From Pelagophyceae sp. CCMP2097 (taxonomy: Eukaryota; Sar; Pelagophyceae), in NCBI GenBank assembly GCA_026770575.1, contig MU657251.1, forward strand, positions 130,692 to 189,245: a stretch of DNA of 58,554 nt, in the 5' to 3' direction. This document shows, one piece after another, positions 8,713-18,070 of this stretch. The notes under the pieces were generated by a model, which worked only from the letters and a program-made list of their open reading frames with translations, did not search any database and was not told the DNA's origin. The position numbers and the translations under genes are program-made. Numbering within the stretch: position 1 is the stretch's first letter; every line of letters begins with the position of its first letter.

Positions 8713-10665
8713 TTAATAATCATCGCGCCTGGCGACGCGCACGAGCCTCGGGTTCGCGGCGTCTCGAAAGCGGGCAAAAGTGGGGTCGCTGAGGATCTCG
8801 GCGGCGGCCTCTTCGACGTGGTTGTCGTCGTTGTTGTCAAATCTCGTCGAACGCGAGTATTCCGGCGCCTCGAAGCCGTCGAGCCAGCCCGAGATCTCCA
8901 GCAGCGGGCCCGACGCTTCATACGAGCCCGAATCGGCGTGTACGCAGATGGTGATGGTGATGCGCGGCGCGGCGAGGGACCCGTCGAATGGCCCAGGCGG
9001 CCCGCGTGGTTGTCGCCAAGCGCCCTCGTCGTCGGAGTCGTCGTCGTGGGCCGCCGCGCAGGGGAAGACGTGGTGCGGGTCGCAAAAGCCAAACTTGACG
9101 TGGCACGACACGACTTGGCAGTACGGCCCCTCGGGGAGGTAGGCGCAGAGCCGCCTGAAGGCGTCGTCTGGAAGTTCCGGCCGCGTGGCGAGGCCCTCGC
9201 TGCCGGCTGGTGAAACGGTGGTGCCACGCCCGCAGTTGACGAGCGCGCGGAAGCGCGCCAGCTCGAGGACGACCGGCCCGCCCGACCCGCGATGAGACCG
9301 GTCTGACCGGAGCAGCGCGGTGCGGGCCCGCAGCGCGACGTTGCGCGCCGTCGCGGCGTCGAGCGCATTCTCGACGCGAGCGTCGGCGGCGCCGTGCAAC
9401 CTGGACTCCGCCGCGCGCAGGGCGGCGATGGCCCCGGCGGCCTCGCGCGCCGCGAGGGCTTCGAGGTCGACGGCGGTGACGCCGCGCCACGCGCCCGGCG
9501 CCTCGTCGCCGGCGGCGGTGAAGACGAAGCCGTCGGGCAATCTTACGTCCCTCTCCCGCTCGTCGTGCGGCGCAGTGAGTTCTGCGGCCCGGTACGCGCC
9601 GATGCACAGCGGCGCCACGCGAATGGCCCGCATGCCGACGACGAGCTTGTCCTCGTAGTCGTCGGCGTCGTCGTCCGACGCATAGTTGAGCGACCTCAGG
9701 ACCGCCTCGTCGTCAGTAAGACCGTAGAGGTGTGCGCAGAGGTCGATTTGCGGCAAGACCCGCGAGGCCTCGTCGTCCATGTGGCTCCACCGATTCCCCG
9801 CGTCGAGGAACGCCTTTTGCCGGACGAGGAGGTCCGGCTGCCACTTGGTCGTCTGGCCGCGGCGTTGGTAGCCGTCGAAGCCGTCGTTCAGCGGCTCGCC
9901 GTGCACGGTGCGGTCCTGACCCGCGGACAGCCAGGCGGCGTCGTTCTCCGGTGCGGCCTTGAGGGCGAGGAGTGGCGCGGGCAGCACCGGCGCGACGAAG
10001 CCGCGCGGCAGCAGCCCGCGCGCAAAAGCGTGCAGCGTCTCGCACGCGGCGACGTCGCGCGGCAGGAAGGCCCCTTCGTGCTCTTCGTACTCGTCGTCCT
10101 CGACCTTGGCGATGCGGACGGCGTCGACGTTGACGCTCCAGGCGCGGCCCACGAGGCCGTCGTGGAGCCGCTCGTTCATCGACGCCTCGATGCTGCCGTC
10201 GTTACAGCAGTCGCAGGTGACGCGGCTCCGCAGGCCGACGACGCAGTGGAACGCGAGGATCGCCGCCGCGCGGCCCAGCAGCGCACGCCCCGCCGCCTCG
10301 CGCGAATACGCGAGCACGGGCGCCGGATCCTCGTCGTAGAGCGGCGAGCAGTATTCGTAGAGAAAGTTGTCGAATTTTACTTCAAGGGCCCACTCGACGC
10401 CGTCGACGAGCCGCCTCGCCGCCCCTACGCCGTGCGCCAGGGCGAGCAGCGCGTCGACGGCGAAGGCGCGCGCAAACTATCGGTTCACGAGCCGCAGCGC
10501 GCGGCCCTCCGCGCTGACCGCGAGCAGGGCCTGACGCACGCCTACACCGAGCCACCAGCGGCCGTGGAGCGTCTGTGGGAGCGCGGCGAACTCGCCCACG
10601 GCCGCCAGGATGCTCGTGGCCTCCAAGACGCGTGTCAGGGCGTCGACTGCCAGGGGCCCCGCCAT
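8713..10665 (-). CDS. Unknown protein, frame interrupted by one in-frame TAG
   Basis: From the ATG at 10665 (MAGPLAVDALTRVLEATS) the frame runs to a TAG at 10479-10477, then continues in the same frame without another stop to 8713: about 62 codons before the stop and 588 after. The segment right after the TAG (FARAFAVDALLALAHG, then VEWALEVKFDNFLYEYCSPL) looks like protein, so the two halves probably form one gene. No family is recognised. The N-terminus (leucine-rich, FAALPQTLHGRWW) is faintly F-box-like. The C-terminal part holds a CDPHHVFPC segment and acidic loops. Alternatives are a nonsense allele, a sequencing error, or a tiny unrecognised intron; no good 12-50 nt intron removes the codon. 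Confidence 0.6.
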
Positions 10666-10932
10666 GATCCTCCGGTTCGAGGGGGGAGCGGCGCGTGCGA
10701 CGCCGACGGCAGGCGCTCCGAGCTCGACGAAGCAAACGATCGACGGCAAACAATCCTCCCTAGTCCCAACTCGTTCACAGGAGTACCCACCACAGGAACA
10801 ATCGCCAAAATAAGAAAAGTACGTCCTTGAGCCCACCGCCCGCGTCGTCGCCTAGTCGCTGTGGCGGAGCCCGCGCCATCGCCTTGTGGAGGGCAAAAAG
10901 ATAGCCGTCACGATGGCAGCAATATGCAGCGT
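10666..10932. other. Spacer between the unknown gene and the right repeat arm
   Basis: Contains 10879-10923, which matches the minus strand of 3595-3640. Otherwise this is probably the promoter region of the unknown gene. Confidence 0.5.
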
Positions 10933-10979
10933 AAAAATAAAATTAAATCCGGGAGGAGAGGCTCGCCGGACAAAAAAGA

Positions 10980-11051
10980 AGCTCCTTCACGGGATCGAAC
11001 CGTGGACCATCACCTTACGAGGGTGGTGCTCTACCACTGAGCTAAAGAAGC
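10980..11051 (-). tRNA. tRNA-Thr (anticodon CGT), second copy
   Basis: Identical in sequence to the left-arm tRNA over all 72 bases, including the discriminator. A T run follows on the minus strand. The mismatched outer anticodon-stem pair is shared, so the duplication copied an already atypical tRNA, or the mismatch is tolerated. Confidence 0.93.
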
Positions 11052-11219
11052 AGGCTCAGCAATCGGTGTCCATACGCCGACAAGTCTCTGGGATCACCCT
11101 GTCCGGGGTTTGAACCATGGTTCGCTCCAACAGGCGATAACTACAATCCGAAGATGACACATTATTCAATACAAAATAAATTTCTCCTGCTTGACTTGTA
11201 AAGATGCCGGAGACATTTG

Positions 11220-11227
11220 TATATAAA
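11220..11227 (+). promoter_or_regulatory. TATA box directed away from the tRNA (right arm)
   Basis: TATATAAA followed by G, the mirror copy of the left-arm element. Transcription would run rightward from about 11255 through the hairpin-rich segment towards the PRMT7 3' end. Confidence 0.5.
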
Positions 11228-11620
11228 GAGTGTTGTTGTATGTTCGAAACTCTCCAACGTGCGCCCCGACCCCCGTCGTTCGAACGTGGGCGTGCGTGGG
11301 TCTTTGCGGGGTGCGTCTACGCCCACCCTGCCCCGGCAGCCTGAGAGGCTTCCTTCACGAGGGCATGCAGCCTCGTTGGATGCAAGCTAGAACCTGCATC
11401 CAACGCGCACCCAGAAGCTTCAGCAAGGGCGGAGACGCCGACGGGGAGCGACGACCCCGAGCGCCCGGGCGACCGCGACCGCAGTCCAGAGGCACGTCGA
11501 CTCTTTATCAACCCAAGCTGGAAGGGGCCGATTCCGACCGCGGACACTCGCCGCGCGGCGGCCGGCGGCGGCTCAGTCGCGCCCCTTAGAAGGACACACC
11601 GTCGAGACTCGCGTTACGAG

Positions 11621-13864
11621 TCACCGCTGCTCGTCTGCATCTCCATGTATGTCGACGCATAGCTCGCCGGAGAGCGGGTCGAGCGACGCGTGGGCGAAGA
11701 CGGTGAGGGGCGCGCCTGGCGCGAGCGGGGCCGGGAGGAAGACGACGCCCTGCGCCCATGGCGTCGGCGCGCCTCGGTCCGAGGGCCCCGTCGAGAGCGC
11801 GGCCCCGCCGGGCACCTCGTAGTCGACCCAGAGCACGACGGCGTTGGCGCCCGCGGCGCAGGCGCCGACGTCGACGCGGCCGGCGAGGTTTGACGGAGGC
11901 GCATCGGTAAAGTCGAGCGTCAGCAGGTCAAAGGCCTCGGTGCACGCGGCGTGCGCGTGCTCCCAGACGGCGTGCGTCCGCGTCGCCGCGGGCGCCGCGT
12001 CGGCGGCGCCGTCTCCTCGAGGGCGACCTTCGGCGTCGGCGAAAAGCTGCGCGAGGGAAAAGCCGGCGGCATTCGCCGGCGTGCGCGTGGCGTCCCAGAG
12101 GCCGTCAAAATTGACGAGCTTGCCGCGGAGCGTCCCGCGGGCCGGCCAGATGGCGGCGCCCGTCGACAAGAGGTCGGCCTGCCGCGCGGCGTGGACGGAC
12201 CACCACCACAGCAGCGCGTGGCCTTTGGCCCAGACCTCGGCGCCGAGCGCGACGAAGAACGGCTCCGCGACGAGGGCGTCGACCTTGAGCGACCCCTCTA
12301 CCCCTTGGCCAGAGGCCTGGGCGTCCGAGGGCGGTAAATCCTGGGACAGCTCCGCGAGGGCGCGGCCCAGGGACGAAGCGAGTTCGCCCGCGCCGTCGAC
12401 GACGACCGCGGGCGTGGCATCCGCGTGGTCCGACCGGAGCGCGGCCTCGCGCACGGCGTCGGCGCGCGCCGGATTCCACTCGCACGCGATGGCGGCGCGG
12501 GCGCCGGCCGCGCGGACGGCCTCGAGGCAGAGGCCGCTGCCGCCGCAGACCGACGCCGCAACGCCGGCGCCCCGCGCGGCGCCGGAAACGGCCCGGAAGA
12601 TGGCAGCGGTGCGCTCCGGCTCGGCGAGCATCCACCGCCGAGGGCGCTCGCTCTCGCAGCCCCCGTCGCAAAAAGAGCCCGCGTCCGAACCCTCCTCCGT
12701 GGCCTCCTCCTCGTCGTCTTCTTCCTCTTCGTCTTCTTCGTCGTCTTCCTCATCGCCTTCGTCGTCGACGATTCGCACGTCGTCCCCCGCGTCGTCGTCT
12801 TCGCAGGCCTCGACGTCGAACCCGACCGTCTCGTCGTTGTGCGCCGCGGTCACGCGGACGCGGCCGCCGGGCCGCACGAAGAGCGGCTCGTCGAGGAAGT
12901 GGACGCACTGCTTCCAGTGGCTCCGGGCGTCGGCCGAGGAGACTTCGATTTTTTCGCCCGTCTCTGGGCATTCCCAGAGGACGGCGCGCCACCAGAACGC
13001 GACGGCGTCGACGCGGACGGCGCCCTCGTCGCCGTCGTCGGAGCTCGCGCGGACGCGGACCGATACGGTCCTGCGGCCTTTGAGTTTCGGATCGCACAAG
13101 TCAAAGTTCAGCACCGCCCAGGCCGAGGAAACGTAGTCGAGGTCTTGCAACGCGCGGAGCCGCATCGGCTCGACGGTGTCGTCGAGGGCCGCGTGGACGA
13201 GCGCACTCCCGCCGGCGGGCGGGCGGGACATTAGCGCGAGCGTGTCGCTGCGCACTAGCGCCGCGTAGACGGCGGCGCGCTGCGGCACGACGGCGGGGGC
13301 GGGGGCGGCGAGATGGTCTACCGCGTGCCGCAGCGTCGGGAGCACGCGCTCGCCCAAAAGCCGGTCGTCGAAGAGCTCGGCGAGGACGACGTTTGCGCCG
13401 CCGCGGAGCGTCTCGGAAACAAAGGCGGCGTCCAAGTCGAGGGAGTCGGCCTCGAAGACTTGTACGCTGAGCCCGTTGTCGGCGGCGACGGCCCGCGAGC
13501 GCCGCGCGAGGTCCGGTTCGCTCTCCACGGCGATGGCCGCGCCCGCGCCCGCGCGCGCCGCGGCCAGCGACAGCAGCGCGGTACCGCCGGCCCCGATCTC
13601 CAAAGATACGACCGGGGCCTCGGCGGCGTCGGCAGCCCAGCGCACGGCGGCGGCGGCGGCGGCCGCGAAGCGCTCGTTGCGCATGGTGTCGTTCAGCATC
13701 TCGACGTGGTACATGGCCTCCGTCTCCAGCCCGGCGTGGCCGCCGTGCGGGGCGGCGACGCCCGGCGGCGTTCGAGGGTCGTGGCGAAGAGCACCGTCTC
13801 GCAACGAAGCGAAATCGGCCGCCGCCGCCGCGCACAGGTCGACACCCGGCTCAAAGCTGGCCAT
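11621..13864 (-). CDS. PRMT7: Protein arginine N-methyltransferase 7 (PRMT7)
   Basis: Single exon, 747 aa, starting at MASFEPGVDLC. Human PRMT7 has 692 aa. Two tandem SAM-methyltransferase modules are visible. Module 1 has YHVEMLNDTMRNERF, matching the PRMT7 EMLND..RN signature; SLEIGAGGTALLSLAAA as the SAM-binding motif I; and VLAELFDD in the place of the double-E/acidic motif. Module 2 has SVCGGSGLCLEA and EPFFVALG. PRMT7 makes monomethylarginine on histones and RNA-binding proteins. An unusually long Asp/Glu run (about 35 residues, coded near 12690-12800) separates the modules. The gene is divergent from the OGT fusion gene, with starts 183 bp apart. Confidence 0.9.
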   Translation of the reverse strand: MASFEPGVDLCAAAAADFASLRDGALRHDPRTPPGVAAPHGGHAGLETEAMYHVEMLNDTMRNERFAAAAAAAVRWAADAAEAPVVSLEIGAGGTALLSLAAARAGAGAAIAVESEPDLARRSRAVAADNGLSVQVFEADSLDLDAAFVSETLRGGANVVLAELFDDRLLGERVLPTLRHAVDHLAAPAPAVVPQRAAVYAALVRSDTLALMSRPPAGGSALVHAALDDTVEPMRLRALQDLDYVSSAWAVLNFDLCDPKLKGRRTVSVRVRASSDDGDEGAVRVDAVAFWWRAVLWECPETGEKIEVSSADARSHWKQCVHFLDEPLFVRPGGRVRVTAAHNDETVGFDVEACEDDDAGDDVRIVDDEGDEEDDEEDEEEEDDEEEATEEGSDAGSFCDGGCESERPRRWMLAEPERTAAIFRAVSGAARGAGVAASVCGGSGLCLEAVRAAGARAAIACEWNPARADAVREAALRSDHADATPAVVVDGAGELASSLGRALAELSQDLPPSDAQASGQGVEGSLKVDALVAEPFFVALGAEVWAKGHALLWWWSVHAARQADLLSTGAAIWPARGTLRGKLVNFDGLWDATRTPANAAGFSLAQLFADAEGRPRGDGAADAAPAATRTHAVWEHAHAACTEAFDLLTLDFTDAPPSNLAGRVDVGACAAGANAVVLWVDYEVPGGAALSTGPSDRGAPTPWAQGVVFLPAPLAPGAPLTVFAHASLDPLSGELCVDIHGDADEQR

Positions 13865-14047
13865 GGCGCCGCTCGACCCCGGGGGAGATGCGCGGGGTAG
13901 CGCGGGCGTCGACGGACGTCCAAGATGATGGACGTCCAGACGTCTATAGACCCGTGATGCCGATTGGCGATAAGAATCTAAGCTTTGATTTTGGCGAAGG
14001 TTGACGTCCGTCGTTGTTGACCGGTGCCTTGCGCCCACGCAGGCGAC

Positions 14048-16889
14048 ATGGCGGCGGCGGCGGCGTCGCGGCGCCTCGTCCTCCTCTGGTGCTGCTGCTG
14101 CGCGGCGGCGTTGTCGGTGCGGCGGCAGCGCGGGCCCTGTGGCCGTCGCGGGCCGACGCGCGAGGCGTCGGTGGCGGCGCTCGCAGCCGGCGCCGCTACG
14201 GACGACGGCGGCCCGGTCCCGGGCGGCGGCGGCGACGACGACGACGTCGCGACCGGTGCCGCCGCGGCGCTGCGGCGCCTCGGCGCTGGGGACCCCGCGG
14301 GCGCGTTCGACGACCTCCTGGCCCTCCGCGCCCGCGACGCGCGGCGCCTCGACATGGTCCCCGCGCTCTTCGACGCGTTCGCCGTCGTACTACAAGCCCT
14401 CGGCGAGCACGACGCGCTGGTGCGTCGCCCGCGCGCCCGCGCGCCCGCGGGACTGCGCACCGCAGGCGGCGCTCTACGCGGACCACGAGCGCTGGGACGA
14501 CGTCGCCGAGGCGTGCCGCCGGGCAGCCGAGGCCCCGGGGCCCCAACCGCTGCTGCGGCGCACGCTCGCGCTGCGCGCGCGCCGAAGCTGTGCGTCTCGA
14601 CCCTTTGGCGGCCGGGTTCGCGAGGAGGCGCGGCGGGCGGCCGACGAGGAGGCGCGTAGGCTGGGACTGGTCCGCCGCCGGCGACGCGGCCGAGGCGGCG
14701 GAGCTCGTCGAGGCCGACGCCGTGTCGAGCTTTGCGGCGCTGTCGTTCCGCTCGCTGCCAGCCGCCGCATGCGCAGCGCGCGGCGCGCGGGCCGTCGCGC
14801 GCGCAGATGCGGCGGCGGCGGCGGCGGACGGCTCTGCGGCGGCGCTGCAGCACCACTTGGGGGGCGCGCGGCGCGCGAAGCTGCCCTGGGTCGCGGTCCT
14901 CACGCCCGACGCCAATGCGGCGCACCCGTTGGCGCAGCTGCTGCCGGGCGCGTTGGGCCGCGTTTCAGCGCACCGCGTGCTCCTCGTCACGCTCTGCGCG
15001 CCCGACGGGTCCGCGGAGCGCGCCGCGTTCGAGGCCGGCGCCGACGCCGTCGTCGACGCGGCGGGCGCCAGCGCTGCGGACATATCCGCGTTCCTCGCGC
15101 GCGGGCCCTTTGACGTTTCCGTGCTCGTGGACATGTGCGGCCACGCCGGGTCGGCCGACGTCCTCGAAGTCGTCTGCGGCTTCCGGCGCCTCGCGCGCCA
15201 AGACGGCCGCAACCCGCTCGTCGTCGGCGGCGGCCTCGGCACGCCGGCGCAGATGGGCGATGGGGGCGTCTACGACTACACTCTCTGCGACGCCATCGTC
15301 GCCCCGCTCCCCTTTGAGGCGGCGTCGGAGAAACGGTTGTGGATGCCGCACACGTACTTTGTCGGCGACTTAAATGCGTACGCCCGCGCCTGCCCGCACG
15401 GCGCGCGCGACGCGCGCGCGGCGCACGGCCTGCGCGAGGGCGCCGTGGTGCTGACGTGCATGAACCGCGCGCACAAGCTTGACCGCGACCTCTTCGACCG
15501 GTGGCTCGACGTGCTCCTCGAGCTCTGCCACCCAACCGGCCAGGAGGCGCCGGTGGACGCGCAGCTCTGGCTGCTGGCGCGGTCGCGCGGCGGCCGCGAC
15601 CGCGCCCTCGCCGCGGCGGCGGCGCGGCTGCCCGGCGGCGCCGCCGAGGCGGTGGAGCGCCTCGCGTTCGCCGACGGCGCGTCGCGCGGCGCGCACTTGA
15701 AGCGCCTCGCCTGCGCCGACGTCGCGCTGGACACCGTCGCCTACGGCTCGCACACCTTGGCCGTCGACTGCGCCTGGGCAGGCGTGCCCCTCGTGACTGC
15801 AGTCTCTGAAGGCGACGACGGCAAGTGGGCCGCGCGAGTCGGCGCCGCTGCGACTCTCGCCGCCGTGAAAACGCGAGCCGACCGCGCGGTCGTCCGCGAG
15901 GCGTGCGTCGCCGAAGACTGGGGCGACGCCTACGTGCGCAAGGCCATTTTGCTCGCGCGGTGCGCAAATCACACCTAAGACCAATGTGTTGGGAATCACC
16001 CGTCTCTAGGGACTTCGACGGCCGCGCCCGAATTCACAAAGCGCTCGCCGCCGGCGCGCGCGCAAGGCTGGCGCCACTCTGGGACGCCGCGCGCTGGGCC
16101 GACGGCTTCGACCGCTGCCTCGCCGCCGCCTTGATGGCGTCGTCGGGAAACGACGACGTCCTCGACGTGGCGCCTCGTCTTGAAAACGGAGAGGCCATCG
16201 TGCTGGCGTCGAGCTCCGCGCGCGTGGCGCACTTCGATTCGCGCATCGCTGGCGTCGTCGGCGAGGTGCGGCGCGTCGACGCCATCGAAGGTGGAGACGC
16301 CGCCGCCGTCGCAGAAACGCTGCAAAGACTCGGTTTGACGGTCGCAAACGACGTCTGGAACGCCACCGCGGCGCAAGTCGCCTGCGCCGCCTCGCACGCT
16401 TCGCGCTGGCGCGCCTGCGCCGACGCTCGCGACGCCTGCGTGATTCTCGAGGACGACGCAGTTTTCCCCGCTGGCGCCGACGCGTTCCGTCGCTGCACCG
16501 CCGATGTATTAGACGACCTCGAAAAACACGCCGACTGCGACCTCTGCTACCTCTACGTCTACCCGGACCACTGGCCGACGCCGCCCCGCGCCTTGGAAGA
16601 CGGCACTGTCGGCACGCGCGCGGGCTTCCGCACCTGGTGCCTCGTGGCCTACGTCGTCACGCGCCGTGGCGCCGAGACGCTGCAGCGGCTGCTGCAGGAG
16701 CAGCCGGAGCTCTACACGCCCATCGACTGCATCGTCGCCGATTGGGGCGCGCGCGGCCTGTTGAATATTCGCGCCGCCGATGCCGTGGGCTTCGTCGACA
16801 ACCGCGGCCAGCTCGACCTCCGCGCGCCAGAGCCCGACCGCCTCAAGTCCAACGTCTGGAACTCGCCGCCCTGGGCCGCGCCGCCGTAG
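14048..16889 (+). CDS. O-GlcNAc transferase-like (GT41) domain fused to a GT25-like glycosyltransferase
   Basis: Starts at MAAAAASRRLVLLW, a hydrophobic N-terminus. A short TPR-like part precedes a GT41 catalytic region containing WDWSAAGD, LTCMNRAHKLD, RLAFADGASRGAHLKRL, ADVALDTVAYGSHT and DCAWAGVPLVT, all OGT/SPY signatures. Introns are 14420-14465 (46 nt) and 15960-16009 (50 nt, GTGCGC...CTAG). Splicing the second bypasses the TAA at 15976 and joins AILLAR to DFDGRARIHKALAAG, completing the normal OGT C-terminus. It then runs straight into a GT25-like module: AACxxSHxSxW-type segment, VILEDDAVFPAG (metal-binding acidic motif), WCLVAYVVTRRGAE and IDCIVADWG. Between 14575 and 14660 the frame alternates, so a microintron or indels remain unresolved there. 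Confidence 0.82.
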
Positions 16890-17016
16890 CGGTCCCTTGA
16901 GACGCCCCCCGGAGACGATTGCGACACATCGCGGCAGGGACGCTAATCCAATGCAAACACAAGCCCTCTCCTCCGACGTCGGGGCCGCGGCTCCTCTTTG
17001 AATACGGGGCCTCCTT

Positions 17017-17635
17017 TTAGTTTGGCTTGTTGCCGTACTTTGACGTGCCTCGGCCCTCGATGAAGTCGAGCGTGATTGGCTGCTCGGCGCACCAGGCGCC
17101 GAGGCCTAATATGGCGAGGAAGCCCGTCGTGTCCGCGTCGAGGTGCCTCGCCGCCTCGTCGACAAAGGCGTCGATTCGCTCCGTCTGCATGCACGGGTCG
17201 CCAAAGTACGACGCCACGGCGTTGAGCGTCATCACCACGAAGCGAAAGTCGGCGTGCTTCAATTTGCCGGCGCCGTCGGCGTCGAACATCTCAAACGCAA
17301 ACTCGAGCTTGACCGCAGTCGACGCAGAAATGAACCTGGCGCGGGGTCGTGCGGGGCGCCCCTCTCTTGAGCGCGGCGCCTCGCCGCTTGACGCACGGGG
17401 TGATACCGACAACGAGCTCCTTGTGGTTGATGCGGTCCTCCCCGGTCTTGTCCAACATGACAAACAAACGTTCCAGAATCTCGCGGTCCGACTCTGAGAC
17501 GTCAACCGCGTCGACGGCTTCGGTGAACTCCTCCTTGGTGACCATGGCGGGGTTGCCCGTTCTTGAAGCAATGTCACAGCAGAGGCGGCGGAGCTTGGTA
17601 ATGTGCGACTTTTCGAGGTCCGTGACATTCGACAT
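17017..17635 (-). CDS. EF-hand calcium sensor (calcineurin B/NCS-like)
   Basis: Two exons, 17635-17397 and 17335-17017, with a 61-nt intron (GTGCGT...CCAG) that closes in phase. The protein is about 185 aa, the usual size of the family. One canonical loop is DKTGEDRINHKE. A second, DADGAGKLKHAD, ends in Asp instead of Glu. A third, DADTTGFLAILG, is degenerate. The N-terminus MSNVTDLEKSHITKL has no myristoylation glycine at position 2. It probably acts as a regulatory subunit or sensor; the partner is unknown. It converges on the OGT-GT25 gene, with 127 bp between stops. Confidence 0.8.
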
Positions 17636-18070
17636 GGCCCCAATCGCCTAGAGCGCAGTCGGCGCGCGGCGAGGCCCTCGGCGGGGCTGCCGACGCCGTG
17701 GGACGACGGCGCCGGGTAATGGTGGGGAGCGCAAAGGTGGGAAAGCCCTCTCTCGATGCGCTCCGCGATGCGTCGTCGCCCGGACACGACGCCGGGCAAG
17801 TTACCATCCGGTGCGATACATTCTTGGGCACGTCGTTCCCCATGGCGCCGCCGCCGCCCCCGGTTCGCGTTCCAGCAAAAGCTTTCGCCGAAAAGCCGTC
17901 GTTGCGGGCAACGCGGGAAGCCTTGAAGTCTCAATGAAGAGCGGGAACCCCCCTTCTCGAGTGAGTGATGGGCTCCACGGCTAGCAAGGCTGCGAGTGAT
18001 GGGCTCCACTCCCCTCGAAGCCTAGCCCAAGCCCACGGCGCGAGACACACACAAGGATTCGAGTACGGCG
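17636..18070. other. Intergenic, with a 16-bp direct repeat
   Basis: GAGTGATGGGCTCCAC occurs at 17963 and again about 31 bases later. The rest is presumably the promoter of the EF-hand gene and the 3' region of the coiled-coil gene. No gene is supported. Confidence 0.5.

Larger units (their letters stand above)
10933..11572 (-). repeat. Right arm of ~640-bp inverted repeat (with 1846-2483)
   Basis: Reverse complement of the left arm, with scattered substitutions (for example in the ATTGGGTTGATAAAG segment and beside the tRNA). It carries the minus-strand tRNA-Thr and a plus-strand TATA box (TATATAAA, 11220-11227). Its outer end lies about 50 bases from the 3' end of PRMT7. Confidence 0.93.

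Noticed and set aside
10477..10479. TAG reassigned to an amino acid in this genome
   Set aside because: Other genes here end at TAG (for example the helicase tail at 32664 and the 22284 stop), so general reassignment is unlikely.
12425..13234. Long plus-strand frames across PRMT7 and similar antisense frames elsewhere
   Set aside because: They mirror real coding sequence on the opposite strand and show no domains.
15981..16889. A separate GT25 gene starting MCWESPVSRDF
   Set aside because: The in-phase 50-nt intron restores the missing OGT C-terminus, so fusion explains the sequence better; kept as the alternative in the finding.
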